From an uncultured Pseudomonadales bacterium (GTDB taxonomy: Bacteria; Pseudomonadota; Gammaproteobacteria; Pseudomonadales; Azotimanducaceae), in NCBI GenBank assembly GCA_958296295.1, contig OY282460.1, positions 620,001 to 684,000 on the forward strand: 64,000 nucleotides of DNA, read 5' to 3'. The notes under the pieces were generated by a model. That model was not told where the DNA came from. It did not search any database and was given only the letters and a program-made list of their open reading frames with translations. A program made the position numbers and the translations under genes. The first letter of the stretch is position 1, and every line of letters begins with the position of its first letter. This document shows, in pieces, positions 8,941 to 23,637 of the stretch.

Positions 8941-9067
8941 CCGACCGGCCCATGGCCGCTCCGACCACGCCACTCGGCCCGCGGCGAGCCGCCGCACCGT
9001 CGCGCTCGCCCCGGGGTGCGCGGCTCGTTGGCGGCCGACCGCCACGCACGGAACAAGGATCCGCACA

Positions 9068-12000
9068 ATGACCTACAGCTTCACCGAGAAAAAGCGCATC
9101 CGCAAGGACTTCGGCGAACTGCCGGAGGCCAAGGAGATTCCCTACCTGCTTGCCATTCAGGTGGAGTCCTACGCCAAGTTCCTGCAGCGCGGCGTGCGTC
9201 CCAGCCGGCTCCGGGAACAGGGCATCCACGGCGCGTTCCGCTCGGTCTTCCCCATCGGCAGCTACTCCGGCAACGCCGCGATCCACTACATGGACTACAA
9301 GCTCGGCGAGCCGCCGTTCGACGTGCGCGAATGCGTGCTGCGCGGCTTCACCTACGCCGCGCCGCTCCGGGTGCGTGTGCGCCTCGTCCTCTACGACCGC
9401 GAGTCCTCGCAGAAAGAGGTCAAGGACGTCAAGGAACAGGAAGTGTACATGGGCGACATACCGCTCATGACCGAGAACGGCACCTTCATCATCAACGGCA
9501 CCGAGCGCGTCGTGGTGTCGCAACTGCACCGCTCGCCGGGCGTGGTTTTCGACCACGACAAGGGCAAGACGCACTCGTCCGGCAAAGTGCTGCACAACGC
9601 TCGCGTCATCCCCTACCGCGGCTCTTGGCTGGATTTCGAGTTCGACCCCAAGGACATCGTCTATGTGCGCATCGACCGCAAGCGCAAGCTGCCGGCCACG
9701 GTGCTGCTGCGCGCCCTCGGCTACAGCGCCGAGGAAGTCCTCAAGATGTTCTTCGACAAGACCGTCTTCTATGTGAAGAAAGACGGTTTCTCCATGGACT
9801 TGGTGCCGGAACGGTTGCGTGGCGACGTGGCCGGCTTCGACATCAAGGACGCCTCCGGGAAAGTGGTGGTGGAGCAGGGGCGGCGCATAACGGCGCGGCA
9901 TGTGCGGCTGCTCGACAAGAGCAGCCGCAACCGGCTGGACGTGCCTGCCGATTACATCTTGGAGCGGGTCACCGCCGTGGACATCGTCAACAAGGAGACC
10001 GGCGAGATCCTGGTGCCCTGCAACACGCCGATCACGGAAGACAACCTCGAACGGCTGGTGGCCGCCGGCGTGAAGAGGATCGAGACCATCTACACCAACG
10101 AGATCGATCGCGGGTCCTTCATCTCGGACACGCTGGCGGTGGACATCACCAGCAACCGCATTGAAGCGCTGGTGGAAATCTACCGCATGATGCGGCCGGG
10201 CGAACCGCCCACCCGCGAGGCGGCCGAAAACCTGTTCAACAATCTGTTCTTCGTCCCGGAACGCTACGATCTGTCCGGCGTTGGCCGCATGAAGTTCAAC
10301 CGGCGCCTCGGCAAGACCGGCGGCTCCGGCGTGCTGTCCAACGAGGACATCGTCGATGTGCTCAAGACGCTCATCGACATCAAGAACGGCAAAGGCATGC
10401 CGGACGACATCGATCACTTGGGCAACCGCCGCGTGAAATCCGTCGGCGAAATGGCCGGGAATCAGTTTCGCCTCGGCTTGGTGCGCGTGGAACGCGCGGT
10501 GAAGGAGCGCGTCTCCCTGGCGGAGGCCGAAGGCCTGATGCCGCAGGACATGATCAACGCCAAGCCGGTGGCGGCGGCGATCAAGGAGTTCTTCGGCTCC
10601 AGCCAGCTTTCCCAGTTCATGGATCAAACCAATCCGCTCTCCGAGGTCACGCACAAGCGGCGGGTTTCCGCGCTAGGCCCCGGCGGCATGACCCGCGAGC
10701 GCGCCGGCTTCGAAGTGCGCGACGTGCATCCCACGCACTACGGCCGCATCTGCCCCATCGAAACGCCGGAAGGCCCCAACATCGGCCTCATCAGCACGTT
10801 GGCGGCCTACGCGCGCACCAACCAGTACGGCTTTCTGGAAACGCCGTACCGGGTGGCCAAAAACGGCCGGCTGACCGGCGACATCGAGTACGTGTCGGCC
10901 ATCGACGAGGCCGAATTCGTCATCGCGCAGGCCAACTCCAGGCTCGGCGAAGACGGCAGCTTCATGGACGAATCCGTGGATGTGCGGCATCGGGGCGAGT
11001 TCGTGAAGGCCGCGCCGGGCGACATCAACTACATGGATGTCTCGCCGAAGCAGCTGGTGTCGGTGGCCGCCGCGCTGATCCCGTTCCTGGAGCACAACGA
11101 CGCCAACCGGGCGCTGATGGGCTCCAACATGCAGCGTCAAGCCGTGCCCACCGTGCGCACCGAAACGCCGCTGGTGGGCACCGGCATCGAACGCCATGTG
11201 GCCCGCGACGCCGGCGTGTGCGCCATCGCGAAGCGCGGCGGCGTGGTGGACGCGGTGGACGCCGGGCGCATCGTCGTGCGCGTGGACGACGACGCCGTGG
11301 ACGACATGGCCGGCGTTGACATCTACCCGTTGGTGAAGTTTCGCCGCTCCAATCAGGACACCTGCATCAACCAACGCCCGCTCGTGAAGGAGGGCGACCG
11401 CATAGCGGAAGGCGACATCCTCGCCGACGGCCCGTCGGTGGACACCGGCGAACTCGCCTTGGGCCAGAACATGCGCATCGCCTTCATGCCGTGGAACGGC
11501 TACAACTTCGAGGATTCCATCCTCATCTCCGAACGGGTCGTGGAGGAGGACCGCTTCACGAGCATCCACATTCAGGAGCTGAACTGCAGCGCCCGCGACA
11601 CCAAGCTCGGCGCGGAGGAGATAACCGGCGACATACCGAACGTCGGCGAATCCGCGCTCAACAAGCTGGACGGCTCCGGCATCGTCTATGTGGGCGCCGA
11701 AGTGGCCCCGGGCGACATTCTGGTCGGCAAGGTGACGCCGAAGGGCGAATCCCAGCTCACGCCGGAGGAGAAGCTCTTGCGCGCCATCTTCGGCGAGAAG
11801 GCGTCCGATGTGAAGGACACCTCGCTGCGCGTCGGAACCGGCGTGCGCGGCACGGTGATCGACGTGCGCGTGTTCACCCGCGACGGCTTGGAGAAAGACG
11901 AGCGCGCCCTGGACATCGAACGTCTGGAGCTGGCGAAGTACCGCAAGGACTTGGACGACGAGTTCCGCATCGTCGAAGGCGCGATCCTGGCGCGCCTGCG

Positions 12001-13150
12001 GCAAGCGCTTACCGGCAAGGAGCTGGCGAGCGGCCCCGGGCTCAAGGACGCCCCCACCACCGCGGCGAGCACCGAGTACCTCGACAGTCTCGCCGCCGAT
12101 CAGTGGTTCCAGCTGCGCATGGCGGACGACGCCCTGAACAGCCAGATCGATCAGGCCGACCGGCAGCTCAAACGCCGGCGCCGCGAACTCGAGCGGCAGT
12201 TCGCCGACAAGCAGCGCAAGCTGGAGGGCGGCGATGATCTGCGCCCTGGCGAGCTGAAGTACGTCAAGGTCTATCTCGCCATCAAGCGCCGCATTCAGCC
12301 GGGCGACAAGATGGCCGGGCGGCACGGCAACAAGGGCGTGGTGTCGGTGATCATGCCGGTGGAGGACATGCCGTTCGACGAGAACGGCGAGCCCGTGGAC
12401 ATCGTGCTGAACCCCTTGGGCGTGCCGTCGCGCATGAACGTCGGTCAAGTTCTCGAAGCGCATCTGGGCTGGGCGGCCAAGGGCATGGGCGAACGCATCG
12501 GCGCGATGCTCGACGAATCGGCGCGCAGCCAGAGTCGCGCCGCCCGGGTGCGGAGCCTGCTGGAAGAGGTCTACAACGACGGCCGCGGCCGCGGCGCGGA
12601 CTTGGATTCGCTCGCCGACGCCGAGGTGCTCACCTTGGCGGAGAACCTCCGCGCCGGAGTGCCCATCGCAACGCCCGTCTTCGACGGCGCGACGGAGCGG
12701 GACATCAAGACGCTGCTCCAAAAGGCGGATCTGCCGGCCAACGGCCAGACGGTGCTCTACGACGGCCGCACCGGCGATCGGTTCGATCGGCCCGTCACCG
12801 TCGGCTACATGTACATGCTCAAACTCGACCATCTGGTGGACGACAAGATGCACTGCCGATCCACCGGCTCGTACAGCTTGGTGACGCAGCAGCCGTTGCG
12901 CGGCAAGGCGCAATTCGGCGGTCAGCGCTTCGGAGAAATGGAGGTTTGGGCGCTGGAAGCCTACGGCGCCTCGCACACGTTGCAGGAGATGCTGACGGTG
13001 AAGTCGGACGACGTCACCGGCCGCACCAAAATGTACAAGAACATCGTCGACGACAACCTCGACATGGAAGCCGACATGCCGGAATCGTTCAACGTCCTGG
13101 TCAAGGAGATCCGCTCCTTGGGCATCGACATCGAACTCGAGGCCGACTAG
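9068..13150 (+). CDS. rpoB: DNA-directed RNA polymerase subunit beta
   Basis: Catalytic-core subunit, 1360 residues (E. coli 1342). ATG 9068 gives the usual start [15 protein letters not shown]. The rifampicin-resistance cluster (about 10593-10690) reads [13 protein letters not shown] and then [13 protein letters not shown], so the residues equal to E. coli D516, H526 and S531 are wild type. The 3' part contains the conserved [12 protein letters not shown] segment. Followed by rpoC after 29 bases. Confidence 0.98.
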   Translation: MTYSFTEKKRIRKDFGELPEAKEIPYLLAIQVESYAKFLQRGVRPSRLREQGIHGAFRSVFPIGSYSGNAAIHYMDYKLGEPPFDVRECVLRGFTYAAPLRVRVRLVLYDRESSQKEVKDVKEQEVYMGDIPLMTENGTFIINGTERVVVSQLHRSPGVVFDHDKGKTHSSGKVLHNARVIPYRGSWLDFEFDPKDIVYVRIDRKRKLPATVLLRALGYSAEEVLKMFFDKTVFYVKKDGFSMDLVPERLRGDVAGFDIKDASGKVVVEQGRRITARHVRLLDKSSRNRLDVPADYILERVTAVDIVNKETGEILVPCNTPITEDNLERLVAAGVKRIETIYTNEIDRGSFISDTLAVDITSNRIEALVEIYRMMRPGEPPTREAAENLFNNLFFVPERYDLSGVGRMKFNRRLGKTGGSGVLSNEDIVDVLKTLIDIKNGKGMPDDIDHLGNRRVKSVGEMAGNQFRLGLVRVERAVKERVSLAEAEGLMPQDMINAKPVAAAIKEFFGSSQLSQFMDQTNPLSEVTHKRRVSALGPGGMTRERAGFEVRDVHPTHYGRICPIETPEGPNIGLISTLAAYARTNQYGFLETPYRVAKNGRLTGDIEYVSAIDEAEFVIAQANSRLGEDGSFMDESVDVRHRGEFVKAAPGDINYMDVSPKQLVSVAAALIPFLEHNDANRALMGSNMQRQAVPTVRTETPLVGTGIERHVARDAGVCAIAKRGGVVDAVDAGRIVVRVDDDAVDDMAGVDIYPLVKFRRSNQDTCINQRPLVKEGDRIAEGDILADGPSVDTGELALGQNMRIAFMPWNGYNFEDSILISERVVEEDRFTSIHIQELNCSARDTKLGAEEITGDIPNVGESALNKLDGSGIVYVGAEVAPGDILVGKVTPKGESQLTPEEKLLRAIFGEKASDVKDTSLRVGTGVRGTVIDVRVFTRDGLEKDERALDIERLELAKYRKDLDDEFRIVEGAILARLRQALTGKELASGPGLKDAPTTAASTEYLDSLAADQWFQLRMADDALNSQIDQADRQLKRRRRELERQFADKQRKLEGGDDLRPGELKYVKVYLAIKRRIQPGDKMAGRHGNKGVVSVIMPVEDMPFDENGEPVDIVLNPLGVPSRMNVGQVLEAHLGWAAKGMGERIGAMLDESARSQSRAARVRSLLEEVYNDGRGRGADLDSLADAEVLTLAENLRAGVPIATPVFDGATERDIKTLLQKADLPANGQTVLYDGRTGDRFDRPVTVGYMYMLKLDHLVDDKMHCRSTGSYSLVTQQPLRGKAQFGGQRFGEMEVWALEAYGASHTLQEMLTVKSDDVTGRTKMYKNIVDDNLDMEADMPESFNVLVKEIRSLGIDIELEAD

Positions 13151-13179
13151 GCGCGGCAAGCACGGGGAAAAGGAGCCAC

Positions 13180-17550
<4,371 letters not shown>

Positions 17551-17686
17551 GCGGGTTTGGCTGCCCGCGCCCGCTCGGCTGGCACGCCGCTGAAAAGGCG
17601 GTGTCCTCTTCCGCCGCACGCCAGCGTGTGCGAAGAGCGGCTGGTTTGTCCGGCGCGTCCACAGCCGCCGGCCCGCGAATCCGAAT

Positions 17687-17713
17687 CCGCACGGCGAGCG
17701 TGCGGGTTGAGTT
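17687..17713 (+). terminator. Possible rpoC terminator
   Basis: CCGCACG-gcgag-CGTGCGG hairpin (17687-17705) followed by a modest T-rich stretch. A second imperfect hairpin with CTCTTC/GAAGAG arms lies at 17606-17637. Neither has a strong U tract. Confidence 0.35.
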
Positions 17714-17768
17714 TGCGGCGGGAATGGCTGATCCTTCGCCCCGGGCACACTAGGCGAAGGAGGGAGCG

Positions 17769-18926
17769 ATGAACGCGTTGGAGCAATTCCGCCGGGAGAC
17801 GCGCGCTTGGCTGGAGGAAAACTGTCCAGCGGGCGTCGCCGCCGGCGGTCGCGCCGGCCCGGATGAGCACCGGCTGTGGCGCGAGCGGTTGATCGGCAAG
17901 GGCTGGTCGGCGCCGACTTGGCCCGTCGAGTATGGCGGCGGCGGCCTCGACAACAACGAATACATGGCGCTCATCCAGGAGCTGCGCCGCCTGGGCGCGC
18001 CGGTGCCGTTCGGCGGCATGGGCCTGTCGCTCATCGGCCCGACGCTGCTGGAGCTCGGCACCGACGATCAAAAACGTCGCCACCTGCCGCCCATCGTGCG
18101 CGGCGAGGTGAACTGGTGCCAAGGCTACAGCGAACCGAGCGCCGGGTCGGACTTGGCGAGTCTGCGCACCCGCGCCGTGGACAACGGCGATCACTTCGTC
18201 ATCGACGGACAGAAAATCTGGACCTCGGGCGCCCAGGTGGCGGATTGGATGTTCGCCTTGGTGCGCACGGCCCCGGACGCGCCCAAACACGAGGGCATCA
18301 GCTTCGTCCTGCTCACCATGCGTCAGCCCGGCGTCACCGTGAAACCGATCCGCCTCATCAGCGGCAGCTCGCCGTTTTGCGAGACGTTCTTCGACAACGC
18401 CATCGCCCAAAAGGCGGATTTGGTGGGGGAAATGAACAAGGGTTGGACGGTGGGCAAGCGGCTGCTGCAATTCGAGCGCGGCAGCATGGCCACGCTGGTC
18501 GGTGGCGCCGCCGTCCGCGAGGCCGGCCCCACGTTGGAGCGCGAAGCGAAGAAGTACGTCGGCGAGCAGGACGGGCGCATCGCGGACGAGGCGCTGCGCG
18601 GGCAGGTGATCGAACACAACATGAACGATCACGCTTTCCGCCTCACCCAGCGGCGCACCGTGGAGGAGGCCAAGGACGGGCGCACGCCCGGGCCCGCCAC
18701 CTCCATCTTCAAGATGTACGGCACGGAGTTGCAGCAAGACAAATCCTCGCTGTTCGTCGCGATGCGGGGCACGCGAGGTCTCGGTTGGGAGGGGGACGGT
18801 TTTGACGCCAGAGAGATCGGCGACGGACGCGCCTTTCTTGCGAACCGGGCCGCGTCGATTTATTCGGGCAGCAACGAGATTCAACGCAACATCGTCGCCA
18901 AGCGCGTGCTGGGCCTTCCCGATTGA
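17769..18926 (+). CDS. Acyl-CoA dehydrogenase
   Basis: FAD-dependent alpha,beta-dehydrogenation of an acyl-CoA thioester; 385 residues. The family segment WCQGYSEPSAGSDLASL (FAD/substrate contact), DGQKIWTSGAQ and the C-terminal SIYSGSNEIQRNIVAKRVLG are all present, giving the standard N-terminal, beta and C-terminal domains. Substrate cannot be told from sequence; steroid or branched-acyl types are possible. AAGGAGGGAGC precedes ATG 17769. Confidence 0.93.
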   Translation: MNALEQFRRETRAWLEENCPAGVAAGGRAGPDEHRLWRERLIGKGWSAPTWPVEYGGGGLDNNEYMALIQELRRLGAPVPFGGMGLSLIGPTLLELGTDDQKRRHLPPIVRGEVNWCQGYSEPSAGSDLASLRTRAVDNGDHFVIDGQKIWTSGAQVADWMFALVRTAPDAPKHEGISFVLLTMRQPGVTVKPIRLISGSSPFCETFFDNAIAQKADLVGEMNKGWTVGKRLLQFERGSMATLVGGAAVREAGPTLEREAKKYVGEQDGRIADEALRGQVIEHNMNDHAFRLTQRRTVEEAKDGRTPGPATSIFKMYGTELQQDKSSLFVAMRGTRGLGWEGDGFDAREIGDGRAFLANRAASIYSGSNEIQRNIVAKRVLGLPD

Positions 18927-18933
18927 CACGCGC

Positions 18934-21093
18934 TTGGCGGCCGCCCCGCTTGCCGCGGGGCTTTTGCTCGGCTGCGACGCCGGCGGGCCCGGCGCCCAAG
19001 TGAGCGAATCGCCAACGCCGCCGGAGGCCGACCGGCGCCCGTGGTCGCAAACCGTCCACGGCGTGACGCTGGAGGATCCCTACCACTGGTTGAAGGACGA
19101 CAGCTACCCGCAGATCGACGACGCCGACGTGCTGGCCTATCTCAAGGCCGAGAACGCCTACTTCGATGCCGTGATGGCGCCGCGCGCGGACCTGGTGGAG
19201 ACGCTCTTCCAGGAGATCAAAGCACGTCAGCAGGAGGACGACGCCGGCGTGCCCGTGAAGGAGGGCGCCTACTACTACCAGTGGCGGTTCGAGCCCGGCG
19301 GCGAGTACCCGATCTGGTCGCGCTGGCAGGCGGCGGACGACGCCGGGGAAGGGCCACCGGCGGACGCTCAGGTGATTCTGGACGAACCGGCGCTGGCGCG
19401 CACTGCGGACTACTTTCATCTGGGCGCGTTGTCCGTTTCCCACGGCGGCGGCCTGCTCGCCTACAGCACCGACACGTCCGGCGAGGAACGTTTCACCTTG
19501 CGCGTGAAAGACTTGGCGACCGGCGAGCTGCTGCCGGACATCATCGAGAACACCCAGGACGACCCGGTGTGGGTAACGGACGATTCGGCGTTTTTCTACA
19601 CGGTGCTGGACGAGCAGTGGCGCCCGTACCAAGTGCGGCTGCACACGCTCGGCGCGCCCGTCGCGGACGATCCGGTGATCTACGAGGAACAGGACCGCGG
19701 CTTCTTCGTGGGCGTCTCCCTTGCGGCGTCGAAGCGCTTCGTCGTGATAACGACCGGCGACCACGTCACGAGCGAGGTCCGCTTGGTGCCGATGGAAGAA
19801 CCGCGGCGCGCGCCGACGGTGGTTGCGCCGCGCCGCGCCGAGCACGAATACAGCGTGGACCACCAGGGCGACCGGTTCGTCATCCGCACCAACGACACGC
19901 ACAAGAACACCCGATTGGTGACCGCGCCGACCGATGATCCGTCGCCGGCGTCTTGGCGCGCGCTGGTGCCGGCATCCGACGAGCGCTACCTCTTGAACTA
20001 CTCGGTGTTTCGAGACTTCATCGCCGTCAAAGAGCGCATTGGCGGCGTGGACGGGATCCGCCTGCTCGGCCCGGATGCGCCGCCCGCGAGCATCGAGTTC
20101 CCGGAGTCCCCGCGGGCGTTGCACTTCGGCGACAACGCCGAGTTCAACGCCCGGACGCTGCGCATCGAGTACACGTCGCTGGTGACGCCGGACACCGTGT
20201 TCGATTACCACCTGGACACTGGCGAGCTGCGCCCGCGCAAGGTGCGGCGCATCCCCAGCGGCTACGACCGGACGGCCTACGAGACGGAGCGCCTGGTCGT
20301 CACCGGGCGCGACGGCACCGGCGTGCCGGTCTCCATCGTCCGCAAACGCGGTGTGCCGCGCGATGGCGCCACGCCGCTCTACCTTTACGGCTACGGCGCG
20401 TACGGCTCGGCCACCATGCCGACATTCTCGACCACCCGGCTGTCGCTCTTGGATCGCGGCTTCGTGTTCGCCATCGCCCATGTGCGGGGCGGCGACGAGC
20501 TCGGCTACCACTGGTATGAAGCCGGCAAAAAGGAAGCGCGCAACAACACCTTCAACGACTTCGTGGACGTGGCGCGCCACTTGATCGCCGCCAAATACAC
20601 GGGCAAGGGCCGCATCGCCATTGTCGGCGGCAGCGCCGGGGGCGAACTGGTCGGCGCCGCGGTGAATCAAGCGCCCCAGCTGTGGGGCGCCGCGGTGGCC
20701 CATGTGCCTTTCGTCGACGTGCTGAACACGATGATGGACACGTCCTTGCCCTTGACGCCCCTCGAGTGGCCCGAATGGGGCAACCCCATTGAGGACAAGG
20801 CGGCCTTCGACCTCATCCGTTCGTACTCGCCGTACGATCAGCTCAAGGCGGGGCGCTACCCGCCCATGCTGGTAACCGCCGGCTTGAACGATCCGCGGGT
20901 GACCTATTGGGAGCCGGCCAAGTACGTGGCGAAGCTGCGCACGCTGAAGCAGGACGACAACCCGCTGCTCTTGAAGACCAACATGGGTGCCGGGCACGGC
21001 GGCAAATCCGGCCGTTTCGACTCCCTGCGCGAGGTGGCGGAGGAGTACGCGTTCCTGCTTTGGGCCTTGGGCGCGGATCAGCCGCCGGGCTAG
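18934..21093 (+). CDS. ptrB: S9A family oligopeptidase (protease II-like) lipoprotein
   Basis: Serine oligopeptidase with a beta-propeller and an alpha/beta-hydrolase domain, about 719 residues. The catalytic triad is visible: Ser567 in GGSAGGEL, Asp653 in GLNDPRV, His688 in GAGHGG. The N terminus (AAAPLAAGLLLGC) looks like a lipoprotein signal with lipobox LLGC, unusual since most oligopeptidase B enzymes are cytoplasmic. The start is uncertain: TTG 18934 gives a very short signal without positive charge, and the frame stays open into the upstream gene. The symbol marks similarity only. Confidence 0.85.
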   Translation: MAAAPLAAGLLLGCDAGGPGAQVSESPTPPEADRRPWSQTVHGVTLEDPYHWLKDDSYPQIDDADVLAYLKAENAYFDAVMAPRADLVETLFQEIKARQQEDDAGVPVKEGAYYYQWRFEPGGEYPIWSRWQAADDAGEGPPADAQVILDEPALARTADYFHLGALSVSHGGGLLAYSTDTSGEERFTLRVKDLATGELLPDIIENTQDDPVWVTDDSAFFYTVLDEQWRPYQVRLHTLGAPVADDPVIYEEQDRGFFVGVSLAASKRFVVITTGDHVTSEVRLVPMEEPRRAPTVVAPRRAEHEYSVDHQGDRFVIRTNDTHKNTRLVTAPTDDPSPASWRALVPASDERYLLNYSVFRDFIAVKERIGGVDGIRLLGPDAPPASIEFPESPRALHFGDNAEFNARTLRIEYTSLVTPDTVFDYHLDTGELRPRKVRRIPSGYDRTAYETERLVVTGRDGTGVPVSIVRKRGVPRDGATPLYLYGYGAYGSATMPTFSTTRLSLLDRGFVFAIAHVRGGDELGYHWYEAGKKEARNNTFNDFVDVARHLIAAKYTGKGRIAIVGGSAGGELVGAAVNQAPQLWGAAVAHVPFVDVLNTMMDTSLPLTPLEWPEWGNPIEDKAAFDLIRSYSPYDQLKAGRYPPMLVTAGLNDPRVTYWEPAKYVAKLRTLKQDDNPLLLKTNMGAGHGGKSGRFDSLREVAEEYAFLLWALGADQPPG

Positions 21094-21099
21094 CCGAGG

Positions 21100-21107
21100 G
21101 CTGCTGT
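21100..21107. repeat. Left target-site duplication, GCTGCTGT
   Basis: Eight bases directly outside the left inverted repeat; the identical octamer lies outside the right one at 22459-22466. Confidence 0.85.
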
Positions 21108-21134
21108 GGGTGTGCGACGTTTTAGTGCGCGAGC
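21108..21134 (+). repeat. Left terminal inverted repeat
   Basis: Starts GGGTGTGCGACGTTTTA. It differs from the complement of the right repeat at two positions. Confidence 0.88.
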
Positions 21135-22431
21135 CGTCAGGCGGCCAGTCTCGGCGGTTTGCGCCGACGGCGCCAGAAGTCGTCGTACCACGTATCCGAC
21201 GCACTGGTCGGCGGTCTTGTCGCCGGCGTGCCGGCGCAGTTCCCGCAGCACGTCGTCCACGCGCCCTTCGGAGAGCGCCGCGCAGACCTTCTCCGACCAC
21301 GCCCGGCACAGCTCCGTGCCGGCCCCGTAAACCGCGCGCCCCACTTCCCGGAGCCGCTCCCTGGCGTGCCGGATGTCGACAATGCAAACGGCGTTCGGGA
21401 ACAGCTCCGCGGCGGCGTTCCAGATCCACTTCGCGCCGTCGGCGACGACCACCTGCCGCTTCGCCGCCGCGAACCCGAACCGCTCCGCGGCCCGCCAGAG
21501 CCGCCGCGCGAACGCCGACGGCTCCGCGTCCACGTCCCTCGACGCCGCGCTGTCGATCGCCGCCGTGTGCCGCGCCGAACCCGCGTCCCGCTCCGGCAGG
21601 CCGGTCCGCGGGTTCCGCCGCTCCGCCGTGTGGAACACCGCCACCTTCGCCTCCCGCGTCTTCGACGGCCGGCCGTCCTCCGCCGTCCCCGCGTCCCGCC
21701 GCACCACCGGCACCCCCGTGCCGTCCGGGCTGCAGCACATCGTCTCCGCCGGCGCTTCGCGCAGCGTCGGCGCCGACTCGTCCCACGCCGTGATCTCCCG
21801 CCCGACCTGCTTCGCGGCCCGCTCCGCCCGCTTCGCCGTCGCCACGACGCCGGCCAGCCGGCCCAGGCGCGCCGCCGCCTTCTCGAAGCTCGCGTCCGCC
21901 GCCAGGTCCGCCAGCGCCCACAGCACCGCCGGCGTTCCCCGCACGCCGTCCCGTCCCGCGATCCCCAGCGTCTCGTCCAGAACGTGCCGCCCGCCCTTCG
22001 AGCACCCGCACGTCCAGTAGCCGCGCCGCAGCCGCAGCGGGCCGAGCAGCGACAGCGGCGCCGTCGAGCGCGTGCCGCGCCGGACCATCGCCGAGCCGCA
22101 ACGCCCGCACGCCGGCGTCCCGGACTCCGCGTCCAGCGCCGACAGATTCTCCGAAACCGCCGCCGCCGCGCCGCCAAGCAGCGCGCCCCGCAGGTCCAGC
22201 TCGAACTCCCGGAATCTCCGCCCGCCGGTCAGAACCTCCCGGCAAAGCTCCCGGAACTCCGGCGACGACAACAGCAGCAGCCGCACCGCCGCCCCGGAAA
22301 AGCCCACTCCTCCTTGCGCTTCAGCGCGTCCCGCGCCAACATCTCTTCCGTCATCGCGATTCCCTTCGCTGTGTGGCAGACACCCTCAGCGTAACCGGGA
22401 ATCGCGATGACCCTCCAACCCCCCGCAGCCC

Positions 22432-22458
22432 GCCCGCGCACAAAAACGTCGCACACCC
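22432..22458 (-). repeat. Right terminal inverted repeat
   Basis: Complement of the left repeat except for two positions; bordered outside by GCTGCTGT. Confidence 0.88.
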
Positions 22459-22466
22459 GCTGCTGT
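22459..22466. repeat. Right target-site duplication, GCTGCTGT
   Basis: Identical to 21100-21107, showing a real insertion event. Confidence 0.85.
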
Positions 22467-22531
22467 CGCCCGGTTGAAGTGGCGGTGCCGACAATATACT
22501 GTGGCGCGGATTCTGGTCTGGGTGGCGCAAC

Positions 22532-22867
22532 GTGGAGATCGGCGAAAGTAGAGAGGGCGAAGCGCTGGTGCTGGCGCTGGATGGTCGCGTAGACAGCGGC
22601 ACCGCACCGAGCTTCGAGACACGCCTAGCAACAGCGGCGCAAAAGGGCGAGCAGAAAGTGGTCGTGGATTTCGCGGATGTGGGTTACATTAGCTCGGCCG
22701 GTCTTCGGGCGCTGCTTTCCGGTGCCAAGAAGGTGCAAAACAGCGGCGGCCGCTTGGCGATTTGCGGCATCAACATGAATGTGCGCGAGGTGTTCGAGAT
22801 CAGCGGATTCTTGGCCGTCTTCACCGCATGCGCGGACCGCGCCAGCGCGGTCGCGTTCCTGTCGTGA
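22532..22867 (+). CDS. STAS-domain anti-sigma factor antagonist
   Basis: 111 residues, a single STAS domain. VVVDFADVGYISSAGLRALL is the classic segment around the phosphorylated Ser of SpoIIAA/RsbV-type proteins (Ser in ISSAG). In such systems the dephosphorylated form binds an anti-sigma kinase. No kinase or sigma gene is next to it. Start GTG 22532. The next gene, 52 bases on, is a GPP34 protein. Confidence 0.9.
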   Translation: MEIGESREGEALVLALDGRVDSGTAPSFETRLATAAQKGEQKVVVDFADVGYISSAGLRALLSGAKKVQNSGGRLAICGINMNVREVFEISGFLAVFTACADRASAVAFLS

Positions 22868-22919
22868 TCGCTGGAGCGCGAACGGCCGTGCCCGCGTGTG
22901 GCGCAAACGGGGCGTAGGG

Positions 22920-23573
22920 ATGTTGCGTTTCGCCGAAGAGATCATGTTGCTGCTGCTGAACGACCAGGGCGGCAAATTCGTGCGGGTGCCGGATTGGTCT
23001 TTGAGCTACGCCTTGGCCGGTGGCGTGCTGATGGACTTGGCTCTGGAGAATCGCATCGATACGGATCTGGAGAAACTCGTCCTGGTGAGCGATGCGCCGC
23101 TGGGCGACAACCTGTTGGATCCCACCTTGGCGGACATCGCGTCCGCACAAGACAAGCGCGACGCCCGTTTCTGGGTGGAGCGCACCGCCGCTTGGTCGGA
23201 CGAGATCCGCGATCGGGCGCTGGCCCGGCTCGTCGAGCGCGGCATTTTGGAGAGCCGCGACGACCGTTTCTTGTGGGTGTTCCGCTCGCGCCGCTATCCG
23301 GTGGTGGACGGCAAGGCCGAACGCGAGGTGAAACTGCGCATCATGGAGGTGCTGCTGAGCGATCAGCTGCCGGCCCCGCGCGACGTGGTGATCATCTGCC
23401 TGGCGGACGCCTGCGGGTTGTTCCGCCGCCTGCTGGCCAAGAACGAATTGCAAGCCGCGGCGCCACGCATCGACGTGGTGCGCAAGCTGGATCTCATCGG
23501 CCAAGCCATGACCCAGGCCATACGCGACATCGAGCTGTCACTGGCCATGCTGCAACAGCAGCACAGCTTCTAA
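22920..23573 (+). CDS. GPP34 (Golgi phosphoprotein 3-like) protein
   Basis: 217 residues. MLRFAEEIMLLLLNDQGG and YALAGGVLMDLALENRIDTD are the hallmark N-terminal helices of the GPP34 fold. In eukaryotes GOLPH3 binds PI4P and Golgi enzymes; bacterial members have no assigned role. Same strand as and close to the STAS gene, so a shared signalling or membrane role is possible. Confidence 0.85.
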   Translation: MLRFAEEIMLLLLNDQGGKFVRVPDWSLSYALAGGVLMDLALENRIDTDLEKLVLVSDAPLGDNLLDPTLADIASAQDKRDARFWVERTAAWSDEIRDRALARLVERGILESRDDRFLWVFRSRRYPVVDGKAEREVKLRIMEVLLSDQLPAPRDVVIICLADACGLFRRLLAKNELQAAAPRIDVVRKLDLIGQAMTQAIRDIELSLAMLQQQHSF

Positions 23574-23637
23574 TCCAGCCTATAGCTAACCGCCGCCAGT
23601 AGCGCCAAGCCGGCTGCGACCGCCAGCGCGCGTTGAC

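Larger units (their letters stand above)
21090..22307 (-). pseudogene. ISKra4-like transposase, C-terminally truncated
   Basis: 405 codons from a GTG behind AAGGAGGA. CxxC zinc-type motif CGRCGSAM, the first acidic signature DGTGVP, and VVVADGAKWIWNAAAELFP with the second acidic residue are present. After ADQCVGYVV the frame runs through the left terminal repeat and stops 18 bases outside the element, touching the stop of the S9 gene. The C-terminal block that normally carries the last catalytic Glu is missing, so it is predicted inactive. An overlapping frame (MTEEMLARDALKRKEEWAFPG) may be the original N terminus, joined by a frameshift near 22300. Confidence 0.8.
21108..22458 (-). mobile_element. 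ISKra4-like insertion sequence, 1351 bp
   Basis: Terminal inverted repeats of 27 bp (21108-21134 and 22432-22458) match at 25 positions and begin GGGTGTGCGACGTTTT. Perfect 8-bp flanking duplication. It holds one transposase reading frame on the - strand. A 15-bp perfect inverted repeat, GTCATCGCGATTCCC (22350-22364) against 22397-22411, lies upstream of the transposase start. Family placed by the transposase. Confidence 0.88.

Noticed and set aside
18709..22245. 1178-codon minus-strand frame
   Set aside because: Antisense shadow of the S9 peptidase gene and an alternate frame of the IS; low-complexity composition.
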